Assembly: GCF_031143425.1 (NCBI RefSeq)
Contig: NC_090444.1
Span: 58,957,533 to 59,021,532, forward strand
DNA length: 64,000 nt
Direction of reading: 5' to 3'
Origin: Pleurodeles waltl
Taxonomy: Eukaryota > Chordata > Amphibia > Caudata > Salamandridae
Both the position numbers and the translations under genes were made by a program. Of the stretch, positions 34,891-46,457 are shown in pieces. Below the pieces are notes generated by a model that saw only the letters and a program-made list of their open reading frames with translations, was not told the origin of the DNA and did not search any database. Numbering within the stretch: the first letter of the stretch is position 1; every line of letters begins with the position of its first letter.

Positions 34891-37455
34891 GGGTACTTTT
34901 GGGATGGGAGAAGTGATGGATCCTGGTGCGGGCTGTGTTGGTGCTGTGGTATATTGTGTATTGTGTGTACTTGTAGGAGTGGAGAAGTGTTGGATCCTAT
35001 GCGGGGCTGTGTTGGTGCTGTGGTATGTTGTGTATTGTGTGTACTTGTAGGAGTGGAGAAGTGTTGGATCCTATGTGGGGCTGTGTTGGTGCTGTGGTAT
35101 ATTGTGTATTGTGTGTACTTGTAGGTGTGGAGAAGTGTTGGATCCTATGTGGGGCTGTGTTGGTGCTGTGGTATATTGTGTATTGTGTGTACTTGTAGGT
35201 GTGGAGAAGTGTTGGATCCTATGTAGGGCTGTGTTGGTGCTGTGGTATTGCACATCTTGTTTGTATCTGTGGGAGGGGAGCAGTGATGGCTCCTTGTGTG
35301 GAGCTGTGTTGGTGCTGTGGTGTATCACGTCTTGTTTGTATCTATGGGAGTGGGAAAGTGTTAGGTCCTTGTGCAGGGCTGTGTTGGTGGTGTGGTACAT
35401 CATGTCATGCTTGTATCTGTGGGAGTGGAGAAGTGTTAGGTCCTTGTGCAGGGTTGTGTTGGTGCTGTTCTACATCATGTCTTGTTTGTACGTGTGAGAG
35501 TGGAGAAGTGTTGTATCCTTGGGCAGGGCTGTGTTGGTGCCTTGGTACATCATGTCTTGTTTGTATGTGTGGGAGTGGATAAGTGTTATATCCCTGTGCG
35601 GGGCTGTGTTGGTGCTGTGGTACATCATGTCATGCTTGTGTCTGTGGGAGTGGAAAAGTGTTAGATCCTTGTCCAGGACTGTGTTTGGTGGTGTGGCAGA
35701 TCACGTCTCGTTTGCATGTGCGGAAGTGGAGAAGTGTTACATTATTGTGCAGGCTGTGTTGGTGCTGTGGTACATCATGTCTTGGTTGTATGTGTGGGAG
35801 TGGAGAGTGTTAGATCCTTGTGCAGGGCTGTGTTGGTGCTGTGGTACATCATGTCTCGTTTGTATGTGTGGGAGTGGAGAGTGTTAGATCCTTGTGCAGG
35901 GCTGTGTTGGTGCTGTGGTACATCATGTCTCGTTTGTATGTGTGGGAGTGGAGAGTGTTAGATCCTTGTGCAGGGCTGTGTTGGTGCTGTGGTACATCAT
36001 GTCTCGTTTGTATGTGTGGGAGTGGAGAGTGTTAGATCCTTGTGCAGGGCTGTGTTGGTGCTGTGGTACATCATGTCTCGTTTGTATGTGTGGGAGTGGA
36101 GAGTGTTAGATCCTTGTGCAGGGCTGTGTTGGTGCTGTGGTACATCATGTCTCGTTTGTATGTGTGGGAGTGGAGAGTGTTAGATCCTTGTGCAGGGCTG
36201 TGTTGGTGCTGTGGTACATCATGTCTCGTTTGTATGTGTGGGAGTGGAGAGTGTTAGATCCTTGTGCAGGGCTGTGTTGGTGCTGTGGTACATCATGTCT
36301 CGTTTGTATGTGTGGGAGTGGAGAGTGTTAGATCCTTGTGCAGTCTGTGTTGGTGCTGTGGTACATCATGTCTTGTTTGTACGTGTGGGAGTGGAGAAGT
36401 GTTATATCCTTGTGCAGTCTGTGTTGGTGCTGTGGTACATCATGTCTTGTTTGTACGTGTGGGATGGAGATCATTGTGTGGGGCTGTGTTTGCTGCTGTG
36501 GTACATCATGTCTTGTTTGTACGTGTGGGATGGAGATCATTGTGTGGGGCTGTGTTTGCTGCTGTGGTACATCATGTCTTGTTTGTATGTGTGGGAGTGG
36601 AGAAGTGTTGTATCCCTGTGCAGGGCTGTGCTGGTGCTGTGGTACATCATGTCTTGTTTGTACGTGTGGGAGTGGAGAAGTGTTGTATCCCTGTGCAGGG
36701 CTGTGTTGGTGCTGTGGTACATCATGTCTCGTTTGTATGTGTGGGAGTGGAGAGTGTTAGATCCTTGTGCAGGGCTGTGTTGGTGCTGTGGTACATCATG
36801 TCTCGTTTGTATGTGTGGGAGTGGAGAAGTGTTATATCCTTGTGCAGGCTGTGTTGGTGCTGTGGTACATCATGTCTCGTTTGTACGTGTGGGAGTGGAG
36901 AGTGTTAGATCCTTGTGCAGGGCTGTGTTGGTGCTGTGGTACATCATGTCTTGTTTGTATGTGTGGGAGTGGAGAGTGTTAGATCCTTGTGCAGGCTGTG
37001 TTGGTGCTGTGGTACATCATGTCTTGTTTGTATGTGTGGGAGTGGAGAGTGTTAGATCCTTGTGCAGGGCTGTGTTGGTGCTGTGGTACATCATGTCTTG
37101 TTTGTACGTGTGGGATGGAGAGTGTTAGATCCTTGTGCAGGGCTGTGTTGGTGCTGTGGTGCATCATGTCTTGTTTGTACGTGTGGGATGGAGATCATTG
37201 TGTGGGGCTGTGTTTGCTGCTGTGGTACATCATGTCTTGTTTGTATGTGTGGGAGTGGAGAAGTGTTGTATCCCTGTGCAGGGCTGTGTTGGTGCTGTGG
37301 TACATCATGTCTCGTTTGTACGTGTGGGAGTGGAGAGTGTTAGATCCTTGTGCAGGCTGTGTTGGTGCTGTGGTACATCATGTCTTGTTTGTATGTGTGG
37401 GATGGAGATCATTGTGTGGGGCTGTGTTTGCTGCTGTGGTACATCATGTTTTGTC
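34891..37455. repeat. 74-bp minisatellite, about 34 units
   Basis: Each unit contains GGGCTGTGTTGGTGCTGTGG, TACATCATGTCT and GTTTGTATGTGTGGGAGTGG. From 35820 to 36337 seven consecutive units are essentially identical at an exact 74-bp step. Earlier units at 34932, 35006, 35080 and 35154 also step by 74 bp but carry a variant sequence. Shorter variant units (TGTGTGGGGCTGTGTTTGCT, then GGGATGGAGATCAT) recur in the 36.4-37.4 kb part. Because 74 is not a multiple of three and the unit has few stops, long plus-strand open frames (up to 312 codons) cross the array. These are not genes. Confidence 0.93.
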
Positions 37456-38097
37456 ATGTTTTCCGCTGTGCCATGTGTCTGCTTGTAGGAAGAGGTAAGA
37501 GATGTTTTTGGTGCCTGGGGACCTCACAGTTGCTACTGCGTGAGGGAAGCCTTGCACGGTTGGAGTTTCTTAGGTCACCAGTACTTAGTGGAGTTTCCTG
37601 TTGTTTCCTTAGGCCTTGGAGTAGTTTTTCTCTACCGAGAGGTAACAATTCTTCACGAGTGCTAGTAACAGTTAAAAACCCATGCACTGTTTATTTCCAG
37701 GTAACCTAAACATCTTCATCTTTGCTACTTGGAAACGAGACCGCAGTTCTTAATAATATTATTCCTATTATTTCGCAACAGTTTTAAAGGGGCTGAGAGG
37801 CCCACCCTCTTGTCCTGCCGGTACAAACCGCAGAATAAAAAGAGCTTGCGGGTGAGAGAGGTAGAACTTTGCACGCCTCAAGGGCATCCTGCTGTTGTGT
37901 GGCGTCTTAGATCTTCACATATTTCTTGTATCCTAGCCGTGACGTCACGGTGCCCTGTGCCAGCCTGGGTTTGAGAGACACCCAGGGTCAGCACCTTAGC
38001 TCCAGGGCAGACCCCTTGCAGGTACTTCACCTGTGAACTTGTGACATCCTGGCATGTGTCATCTGTGGAGCACGCCAGGACTTAAAGTTACAGACTC
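37456..38097. other. Spacer between array and candidate promoter region
   Basis: No coding frame with family resemblance. Unremarkable composition. Confidence 0.4.
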
Positions 38098-38256
38098 CAG
38101 GGGCATAGCTATCCACAGTGCAACAGGTGCAGCTGCACCGGGCCTCAGAGGCCTCCTCGTCCTAAATTATAGTTGCTCATTTCTATCAAACCCTGTGGTA
38201 GGAGGACGACTTTCCTAACTTGCGTTAGGCCCCTTGGCATCTTTACCACGGCCCTG
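38098..38256. mobile_element. Small hAT-like MITE candidate
   Basis: It begins CAGGGGCATAGCTAT and ends TTTACCACGGCCCTG (CAGGGCCGTGGTAAA reversed), so CAGGG termini are inverted. The 8-bp flanks ACAGACTC and ATGGGCTC agree at five of eight positions. This fits an old hAT non-autonomous element but the flank evidence is weak. Confidence 0.4.
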
Positions 38257-38269
38257 ATGGGCTCACCTC

Positions 38270-38827
38270 AGTAATGGCGGCAATTACTTGTAAATGATGG
38301 AGCTGCTGCCCGGGTACCCAGCGGCCTGGCAGAGTTCGCTTACACTCACACTAGATCCGCAGCCCTGCGAGGAGGGACTGTAGCCACCCCCGAGAGACCC
38401 TTACCCTGCCGAGGAACAGGTGTCTGCTTGCACTAGTGTCCTTGGGGGGGGTTTCAAGCGGTTATCTCTAGCCTCTGGGGCCCCCACATACCACCGGTGA
38501 TGGTATCTCCCCAGCCTGGCCCCACCAATCCAGGGCGAGGCGGAGACACCCTGAAAGGTGATATATTGGAGGGGAGAAGGAGAGCAGTGAACAGAGGGGG
38601 GAGAGGTTCAGTGGGGAGAGGACGGTGCAGGAACTAGAGGGCAGGAGGACGGGACAGCAACGGGAGGCGGGCCGGGTGGGCGCTAGGGGCAATAGAAGAG
38701 GGAGAAACAGAGAGGGGCAGAGAGGGACTGGGGAGGTGGGATTCCGGGGGAGAGGAGCAGAGCGGACATTAGGCGCTCGACACTCTGCGCTAGAGTGGGG
38801 CACACCTTGTGGGGGCCGGTCCCGAAG
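38270..38827 (+). promoter_or_regulatory. GC- and purine-rich 5' region upstream of the candidate exon
   Basis: The 38440-38827 stretch is GC-rich, purine-rich on the plus strand (GGGAGAGG-type runs) and contains several CpG-bearing motifs (GGAGGCGGGCCGGG, GCGCTCGACACTCTGCGC). It ends at an ATG in a good initiation context. It is a plausible promoter and 5' untranslated region of the exon at 38828. A TATA-like GATATATTGG is at about 38560. No transcription start is demonstrated. Confidence 0.3.
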
Positions 38828-38897
38828 ATGGAGGAGCCCTGGATCCGGACCGTGCAGCGCCTCTTCTACCCCGTCATGTCAGTCTTCGGGATGCCAG
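38828..38897 (+). CDS. Candidate first coding exon of a GPR139/142-like G-protein-coupled receptor
   Basis: The ATG at 38828 has A at -3 and G at +4, a strong vertebrate initiation context. The frame encodes 23 residues plus one base: MEEPWIRTVQRL, then FYPVMSVFGMP and the first base of a Gly codon. It ends CCAG followed by GTGAGG at 38898, a near-consensus splice donor (phase 1). The pattern E-P-W-x3-VQ-x2-FYPV-x3-G-x-PG is what I recall at the start of transmembrane helix 1 in the GPR139/GPR142-like receptor group expanded in fish and amphibians, where the Asn of helix 1 comes next. A short first exon followed by one long second exon is usual there as I recall. No matching second exon lies on the plus strand before 64000. 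It may be a real gene with a long intron or an orphan or pseudogene exon. The short length limits certainty. Confidence 0.55.
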
Positions 38898-39479
38898 GTG
38901 AGGACACCACATCCGGCCTCTGCAGCCGATGGCGCGTAGTAGCGCACCGAGGCGCCTAGAGGCCTCAGTGAGTTATGCGCCTTAAGGTACCCGGGGTGAA
39001 GGGGAGGTGTTTCAGGGTGGATGTTGGGGACCGACGGACGGACGAACAGAAGAAGAAATCTAAAATTCTGCTCTCGGTGAAATAAATTGCCTCTCGGCCC
39101 TTTCATATTTTTTTTGTAAACAAAATGATGTATTTATTTAGTATACAATTAAGGTAACTCGTTATTTGTTATTTAGTTAGTATTTTAAAATCATTTTTGT
39201 GTATTTTTAGAAGGTCATATGCGCTACCTTTCTGCCGCTTCAGGGCGCTGCAGGCTTTGATAAAGTCTTGTTCGGTTAAGGTAAGAGTCCCGTGAGCCCC
39301 AGATGGCCCCTGGCCACACTGTCCACTCGCCCCCTCTCCTGCTTACAGTCCAGCTGAAGGGTTTTCTGACCATTTGCAATGAAAACACACATAACCTCCC
39401 TGTAAGTTGCATGTGTGTGTAGATATATTGTGAAACTCAACAAGCACATGCATGGGGGGTGTTTGGGGGGGGTCAGTGT
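38898..39479. other. Start of the putative intron 1
   Basis: It begins with the GTGAGG donor and becomes A/T-rich by 39100. No further exon was recognised. Confidence 0.35.
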
Positions 39480-42400
39480 TTTGTGTGTTGTGTGTGCAGT
39501 CCGTCTACACTGTGTATGCTTTGTGTACATTTTATCTACGCTTTGTGTGTGGTTTGTGTCCGCTTTGTGTATGCTTTGTGTACACTCTTTGTATGCACTT
39601 TGTGTATGCTTTCTGTGCACTCCTTGTGTGCACTTTGTGTATGTTTTGTGTGCACTGTTTGTGTGCGCTTTGGTGTGCTTTTTGTGTACTCTTTGTGTGC
39701 ACTTTGTGTATGCTTTGTGTACACTTTGTGTATGCTTTCTGTGCACTCTTTGTGTCCACCTTACGTGCACTTTGTGTGCACTCTTTGTGTATGCTTTGTG
39801 TGCACGCTCTCTATGCAGATTGTAAACACTTTGTGTGCACTTTGTGTATGCGTGGCGTGCACCCTTTGTGTGCACTTTGTGTGTGCTTTGTGTGTGCTCT
39901 TTGTGTGCACTTTGTGTGTACTTTCTGTACGCTTTGTGTGCACTGTTTGTGTGCACTTTCTGTATGCTTATTGTGCACTCTTTGTGTGCACTTTGTAGGT
40001 GCTTGGTGTGCACTCTTTGTGTGCCCTTTGTGTGCGCTCTTCGTGTGCACTTTGTGTGTGCTTTGTGTACATTCTTTGTGTGCACTGTGTGTGTGCTTTG
40101 TCTGCACTTTCTGTATGCTTTGTGTGCACTGTTTGTGTGCCCTTTGTGTGTGCTCTTTGTGTGCACTTTGTGTGTACTTTCTGTATGCTTTGTGTGCACT
40201 ATTTGTGTGCACTTTGTGTATGCCTATTGTGCACTCTTTGTGTGCACTTTGTATATGCTTGGTGTGCACGGTTTGTGTGCACTTTGTGTGTGCTTTATGT
40301 GCACTTTCTGTATGCTTTGTGTGCACTGACTGTGTGCACTTTGTGTATGCTTATTGTGTACTCTTTGTGTGCACTTTGTATATGCTGTGTGCACTCTTTG
40401 TGTGCACTCTGTGTGTTCACTTTGTGTGTGCTTTGTGTGCACTTTCTGTATGCTTTGTGTGCACTATTTGTGTGCACTATGTGCATGCTTTTTGTGTACT
40501 CTTTGTGTGCACTTTGTGTATGCTTTGTGTACACTTTGTTTATGCTTTCTGTGCACTCTTTGTGTCCACCTTACGTGCACTTAGTGTGCACTCTTTGTGT
40601 ATGCTTCGTGTGCACGCTCTCTATGCAGATTGTAAACACTTTGTGTGCACTCTGTGTGCACTTTGTGTATGCGTGGCGTGCACTCTTTGTGTGCACTTTG
40701 TGTGTGCTTTGTGTGTGCTCTTTGTGTGCACTTTGTGTGTACTTTCTGTACGCTTTGTGTGCACTGTTTGTGTGCACTTTCTGTATGCTTATTGTGCACT
40801 CTTTCTGTGCACTTTGTAGATGCTTGGTGTGCACTCTTTGTGTGCCCTTTGTGTGCGCTCTTCGTGTGCGCTCTTCGTGTGCTTTGTGTACATTCTTTGT
40901 GTGCACTGTGTGTGTGCTTTGTCTGCACTTTCTGTATGCTTTGTGTGCACTGTTTGTGTGCCCTTTGTGTGTGCTCTTTGTGTGCACTTTGTGTGTACTT
41001 TCTGTATACTTTGTGTGCACTATTTGTGTGCACTTTGTGTATGCCTATTGTGCACTCTTTGTGTGCACTTTGTATATGCTTGGTGTGCACGGTTTGTGTG
41101 CACTTTGTGTGTGCTTTATGTGCACTTTCTGTACGCTTTGTGTGCACTGTCTGTGTGCACTTTGTGTATGCTTATTGTGTACTCTTTGTGTGCACTTTGT
41201 ATATGCTGTGTGCACTCTTTGTGTGCACTCTGTGTGTTCACTTTGTGTGTGCTTTGTGTGCACTTTCTGTATGCTTTGTGTGCACTATTTATGTGCACTA
41301 TGTGCATGTTTTTTGTGCACTCTTCATGTGCACTTTGTATATGCTTGGTGTGCACTGTTTGTGTGCACTTTGTGTGTGCTCTATGTGCACTTTCTATACG
41401 CTTTGTGTGCACTGTCTGTGTGCACTTTGTGCATGCCTGTTGTGCACTCTTTGTGTGCACTTTGTATATGCTTGGTGTGCACTTTTTGTGTGCACTTTGT
41501 GTGTGCTTTATGTGCACTTTCTGTACGCTTTGTGTGCACTGTCTGTGTGCACTTTGTATATGCTTATTGTGCACTCTTTGTGTGCACTTTGTATATGCTG
41601 TGTGCACTCTTTGTGTGCACTTTGTGTGTGCTTAGTGTGCACTTTCTGTACGCTTTGTGTGCACTATTTGTGTGCACTTTGTGTATGCTTATTGTGCACT
41701 CTTCGTGTGCACTTTGTATATGCTTGGTGTGCACTGTTTGTGTGCACTTTGTGTGTGCTTTATGTGCACTTTCTGTACGCTTTGTGTGCACTGTCTGTGT
41801 GCACTTTGTGCATGCCTATTGTGCACTCTTTGTGTACACTTTGGATATGCTTGGTGTGCACTCTTTGTGTGCACTTTGTATATGCTGTGTGCACTCTTTG
41901 TGTGCACTTTGTGTGTGCTTTGTGTGTGCTTAGTGTGCACTTTCTGTATGCTTTGTGTGCACTATTTGTGTGCACTTTGTGTATGCTTATTTTGCACTCT
42001 TCGTGTGCACTTTGTATATGTTTGGTGTGCACTGTTTGTGTGCATATGTGTGTGCTTTATGTGCACTTTCTGTACGCTTTGTGTGCACTGTCTGTGTGCA
42101 CTTTGTGCATGCCTATTGTGCACTCTTTGTGTACACTTTGGATATGCTTATTGTGCACTCTTTGTGTGCACTTTCTATATGCTTATTTTGCACTCTTTGT
42201 GTGCACTTTGTGCATGCCTATTGTGCACTGTTTGTGTGCACTTTGTGCGTGCTTTATGTGCACTTTCTGTACGCTTTGTGTGCACTGTCTGTGTGCACTT
42301 TGTGCATGCCTATTGTGCACTCTTTGTGTACACTTTGGATATGCTTATTGTGCACTCTTTGTGTGCACTTTGTATATGCTGTGTGCACTCTTTGTGTGCA

Positions 42401-42800
42401 CTTTGTGTGTGCTTTGTGTGTGCTTAGTGTGCACTTTCTGCATGCTTTGTGTGCACTATTTGTGTGCACTTTGTGTATGCTTATTGTGCACTCTTCGTGT
42501 GCACTTTCTGTACGCTTTGTGTGCACTGTCTGTGTGCACTTTGTGCATGCCTATTGTGCACTCTTTGTGTACACTTTGGATATGCTTGGTGTATACTGTT
42601 TGTGTGCACTTTGAGTGCACTTTGTGTGTGCTTTGTGTGCACTTTCTGTATGCTTTGTGTGCACTCTTTGTGTGCCCTTTGTGTATGCTTTGTGTGCACT
42701 GTATGTGTGCACTTTGTGCACTCTTTGTGTGTGCTTTGTGTTCACTTTCTGTATACTTTGTGTGCACTGTTCGTGTGCACTTAGTGCACTCTTTGTTGGC
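39480..42800. repeat. 3.3-kb array of about 11-bp TTTGTGTGCAC units with long-range duplications
   Basis: The basic unit is TTTGTGTGCAC and close variants (TTTGTGTATGC, TTTGTGTGTGC, TCTTTGTGTGCAC). Landmark variants recur about 810-825 bp apart: CTCTCTATGCAGATTGTAAA at about 39807 and 40615, CCCTTTGTGTGCGCTCTTCG at about 40023 and 40845, and CTTGGTGTGCACGGTTTGTG at about 40258 and 41080. A roughly 820-bp block was therefore duplicated. In the right third, blocks of about 300 bp recur. Units contain no stop codons in any frame, producing plus-strand open frames of 455, 644 and 756 codons and minus-strand frames up to 307 codons. These are low-complexity artefacts (Cys/Val/Leu-rich or His/Thr/Lys-rich) and not annotated as proteins. 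Confidence 0.93.
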
Positions 42801-44388
42801 GGTAACCACGATTCTTCACACTGAGGGTTGTTCAGATTCTCTCACACATTCCTGCATCCTTAGCAGGATCGGGGCTGCTGCCGATCTCAGAGCTGCTGTG
42901 TGTAAAGTGACGTAAAGTAACACAATTACAGATCTGTGTCACCATTGCTGGGCGAGGGGGGGCTGTGGGTCACGAGGCCCCGCCCCTCCCTCAACAATCC
43001 TCCTAGTCACTGCCCCCGGGGGTCCGCATCTGTGTCTGTTCCACGCGGGGTTTCCCCCCCGCAGCAGTTTTAGGGGGGAAGGGGGTGTGTGCTCGGAGCA
43101 CCAGGGGTTCAGTCTGCGCTGGGAGGTTCACCCCATTACCGGGGTCAGGTGAGAGTGACCCCGGTGCTTCCCTCTGACTCAAGAGTGGGGGCTGAGGGGC
43201 ACCGGGCAGTGCTTTCTTCATCGCTGAGTTCAAAATCTGACTGGGGGGGCAATAAGAAATGGTCCGGGTCCATCGCAGATAAAAGGGGGGACGGGCTCTT
43301 TACTATCCAGAGGGGGTATTAAAAGGGCACACGGTGGCTTTAAACGCTATGTAATCATTTAAGGGGCAATTATGGACAGGAATTAATTGATTTACTTGAC
43401 GTAGAAAATTACCCTGACAGAAGAGATAGTTTAAAACTCGCAAAAGTTGGATATTTGGCAGCTGTGAGAAGTCCCCTGCCCCCTGTCGGCTGTAGTTGTG
43501 CCCATGAAAGGGTTGGAAGGGCATTTAATGCGACCACGACGCGGGATTAACTACTTCGTTTTATTTTCTGATTTGTATTCAGATAGCGTTGACGCTATCT
43601 GGGCTCAGCTTCGAGGCGCTAGCACTGCAGGCTGGAGGGCGTAGGGGCACCAGCAGGGTCCTCCGGCCACCGAGGCGATGCCAGCTTGGACCAGGTCTGT
43701 CCGCTTGGCAGAGATGCTTTTCCAGACCTTTGAGACAAGCAGGCCTTGGGTCACTTGCAGTGTGACTACCGACCCCCGACCTGCCTCCCACCCTACTGCG
43801 GGCGGCAGCTGGGCCGCCCTAAACTTGCCCCAGTGGTTCTGGGCCGTCCTTAGCCCATGAAATGGCTCCTAGGAACACGGTGGGCGGTGGCCCAGGGCGG
43901 CATATCGGTGTGTCACGCCGCCGCGGCGGTCCTGTCTTTAGTTATGTCACTCCTGGAGACAAGAAGCCCAAACTGTGGGTCCACCTCCAGGAATGTCAGA
44001 ACAAATGTTCCTTGTGTGATGGACGTTTGGGTGGGGGGAGGGGGGGGGCTGGCAGATGTTTTTCTCTCACGGTCAAAGGGGCGGTGACCGTGTAAGGGGA
44101 AGGTCCCTGACCACTGGGAATAGCGCCTTACACCATGGTCTGAACAAAGTGGGACGTCATACGCTATTTTAGGGGTGCCCCCTTATCAACCACCTTTACA
44201 GAGGTCTTATTCCACACGCGGCGGTATTTGAAATGCGGTATTTTACACATGTGGTTTCAATGAATTAACAAGCATTGGCTTCTTGACAAAGCCTCTCCGG
44301 CTGCTGTTTGAATTATAAAGCCATCCACAGGTCAGGGGTGTGTGTGTGTGGTCGAGGGGGTGCTTTGGGGGGGTTTAGGCGTGTTGGA
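42801..44388. other. GC-rich spacer without a recognisable gene
   Basis: 42940-44100 is GC-rich with G runs and scattered CpGs. Short frames exist but none resembles a known family, and no splice-flanked exon stood out. It could hold regulatory DNA of the flanking intron. Confidence 0.35.
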
Positions 44389-44947
44389 CAGGGCCGGCTT
44401 TAGCGCTGGTGGCGGCCGGCGTGACAATTATTATTGGAGCCCCCACCCATGACCTCCTTCTCGGATTCGCTCACTACAACGGGCAAAAGTGCCCCTCATC
44501 TCTCCATAGCGCCTCTCTCACATACATTTCATTTGTTTCAAAGCGCTGGTAAAGGCTGGCTTTGCTAGTCTACTCAGCTATCCACACAAAATACAGATCT
44601 GTTCTTTGCAGCAGGCACATTAACACTGCGCTACTTTATGGCGTCAAAACGGCCGCTAGACACAACTCTGATCTCTCTCTGTAGCAGGAACATTAATTAC
44701 AAAAGTTATCTTCACATTTTATTGCTGCCTGAAAGCTGGACTCACAAGGAACTCTTCAGCAGGTGCTTTAAAATTGAAAGTTAATGTTCACCACAGCACC
44801 CCCCACCCCGAGGTCAGTGCCCCATCCAGATCAATCAATCAATTAATCAACTTGTATATATACAGCAGGACTAATCATTCAAGAGGGTATCCAGGCAGGT
44901 CAGCGCCTGTGTGGCTGCACCAGTCACCCCCCCTAAAGCTGACTTTG
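44389..44947 (+). mobile_element. hAT-type MITE, copy 1, with nested LINE tail
   Basis: It starts CAGGGCCGGCTTTAG and ends near CTAAAGCTGACTTTG. Over its length it matches, reversed, the element at 53764-54259: shared parts include GCAGGCACATTAACACTGCG, CTCAGCTATCCACAC, GAATCCGAG (reversed) and CAGCGCC...GCTGCACCAGTC. The 8-bp flanks GTGTTGGA and GGGTTGGG agree at six of eight positions. It is non-coding and carries a 59-bp insertion at 44830-44888. Confidence 0.68.
44830..44888 (-). mobile_element. Short CR1/L2-like LINE 3' tail inserted in the hAT element
   Basis: This 59-bp segment interrupts the hAT repeat relative to its sister copy. ATCCAG occurs on both sides (44824-44829 and 44889-44894), a 6-bp target duplication. 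On the minus strand it ends in a (TTGA)n-like tail. The segment ACTAATCATTCAAGAGGGT resembles the 3' end of the LINE at 27.6 kb (TATCACCCATGAGGGT). A tiny 5'-truncated LINE insertion is the simplest reading. Confidence 0.55.
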
Positions 44948-45780
44948 GGGTTGGGCATGTAAACATCACTTTTGAACCATAGTCGGGGGGCAGCTGCACG
45001 GAGCTTTAAAGTTAGCACAGCCTCTTTTTAAACCATGGGTACTCGCAAGCATTTTCCTAGGGGCCAAAAAGTTTTATCTGTGATGTGAGAAAGGGCCGCA
45101 TTAATGCCAGCAGGATGGTGGTTGGGGCCGGTTAGTGGTAAGGTGGTTTTAGAGGAAGTGAAGCTTATACACATTTAGTGGCTGAATTGCACATGTGCAA
45201 CCAGAAAACCTGTTATTATTCCAGGCTTCCCCACATAACCAAATTGTGTGACCCTAGGCAATTCTTTTATTTCACATGCCCTCCATTTTCATCATTATCA
45301 CATATAAGAGGATCTCTAAACACAACACTTCAGGATGTGCGCTGTACAAAACCTTCTTCTGTGTTTGTTTTTAATAAACTCTAATGTTGTTCATGTATCA
45401 AGGGAACCCAGGCCGCCCAAAAGAGTGCACATGACATCTCACGTACCTCTTAGTTCACTATTGGCATTGTTGTCAGTGAGGGGGTGGCAAGAATAAATGT
45501 TTTTAAATTCATTTGTAAAAACAATACATTTAAAATGTTCTGATATAATCTGATGTACTAAGGTGGAATGATTCTGCATGTTAATGAAGTATAGCTTTTG
45601 AATGCTGAATGGTCTTTATCATATTTTTACATTTTTGTTGCAAGATGTCTTCAAAAATGAAGGTGTTCCTAAAATTAAGCAGTGAAGGACAATTCAGTTA
45701 CTTCCTTTCTTTAACTTCAATTATCCTTTAAATAAATGCATACCTGTTTATCTAACATCTTTTTAGGTCTCGGCTCTAGA
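44948..45780. other. No recognisable gene
   Basis: Mostly A/T-rich sequence without bounded repeats that I can define. Confidence 0.4.
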
Positions 45781-46300
45781 CGGTGCACATGCACTGTCTT
45801 CGAACCTAGACATGCTGTACTTATTTCTGGTCTTACAGCCCGTCCATATGCTTCCTATGTGCTGGCACCTTCGTCGCTCCATGTTTTCTTCGCCCCATTT
45901 GACAAGGGCATGCTTCCGTCATGCTTCTTCCAGTCCTTAGCCCTCCCTGAGAGCACCGGCCAAGTACTATAAAGTTATGCAGCAGCCCATTTTTAACTAT
46001 TGTTTTGGGACTACTTTTTAGGGTCAAGCCCTGCTTCGCATGCGCTTGCGAATGCGTGTTGCTTGCGAGCCGCTTTAGTAGTTAGAAAAGGGCTCGAAGC
46101 CCCGTCCATGTCATGTCAGTGTCTTTCATTGGTTCGTGGGCTTGCTTTTTAAAATCTGCTTGCTTTCATTAGTGGAAGGCATGCATCCGTCATGCCTTTT
46201 CTGGTGGTTAGCCCTCCTCGAGCGCAGCAACGAAGTACTGAAAACATACGAGGCTCACTGTTTTCCATCTGGTTTGTGAACTACTTTTTATTATCTTTTT
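45781..46300. repeat. Two diverged tandem copies of a roughly 270-bp repeat
   Basis: The order CCCGTCCAT, GGCATGCNTCCGTCATGC, TTAGCCCTCC, AAGTACT, GGGACTACTTTTTA/GAACTACTTTTTA occurs in 45839-46020 and again in 46102-46290. Between them lies a GC-rich palindromic phrase (GCTTCGCATGCGCTTGCGAATGCG near 46033). It could be a dimeric SINE-like repeat, but no tRNA-type promoter was found. Confidence 0.45.
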
Positions 46301-46457
46301 TCGCAGCGTGATCTCGCTTGGCAGAAATCGAGCGCTTTGCATGACATCGACCCTGTTACATAGTTAATTGCACTTTTGCCAGTTGCGTAGATAATTGCAC
46401 TTTTGCCGATAGGTTTCACTACGAGTGAACTGTAGCAGCGCAATTGCGCTCTTTTTT

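Noticed and set aside
36190..37128. 312-codon plus-strand frame
   Set aside because: It is produced by a 74-bp repeat read through successive frames, with no coding signature.
32610..37455. CRISPR-like array
   Set aside because: Units are contiguous tandem repeats without unique spacers, and the context is eukaryotic.
39452..42915. Open frames of 455, 644 and 756 codons, Cys/Val/Leu-rich
   Set aside because: They lie wholly within a simple tandem array whose units lack stop codons on both strands. All frames are open, with no domain, no splice sites and no unique sequence.
42940..44100. Possible CpG-island gene promoter or exon
   Set aside because: The region is GC-rich, but no frame matched a known family and no exon with splice signals could be defended.
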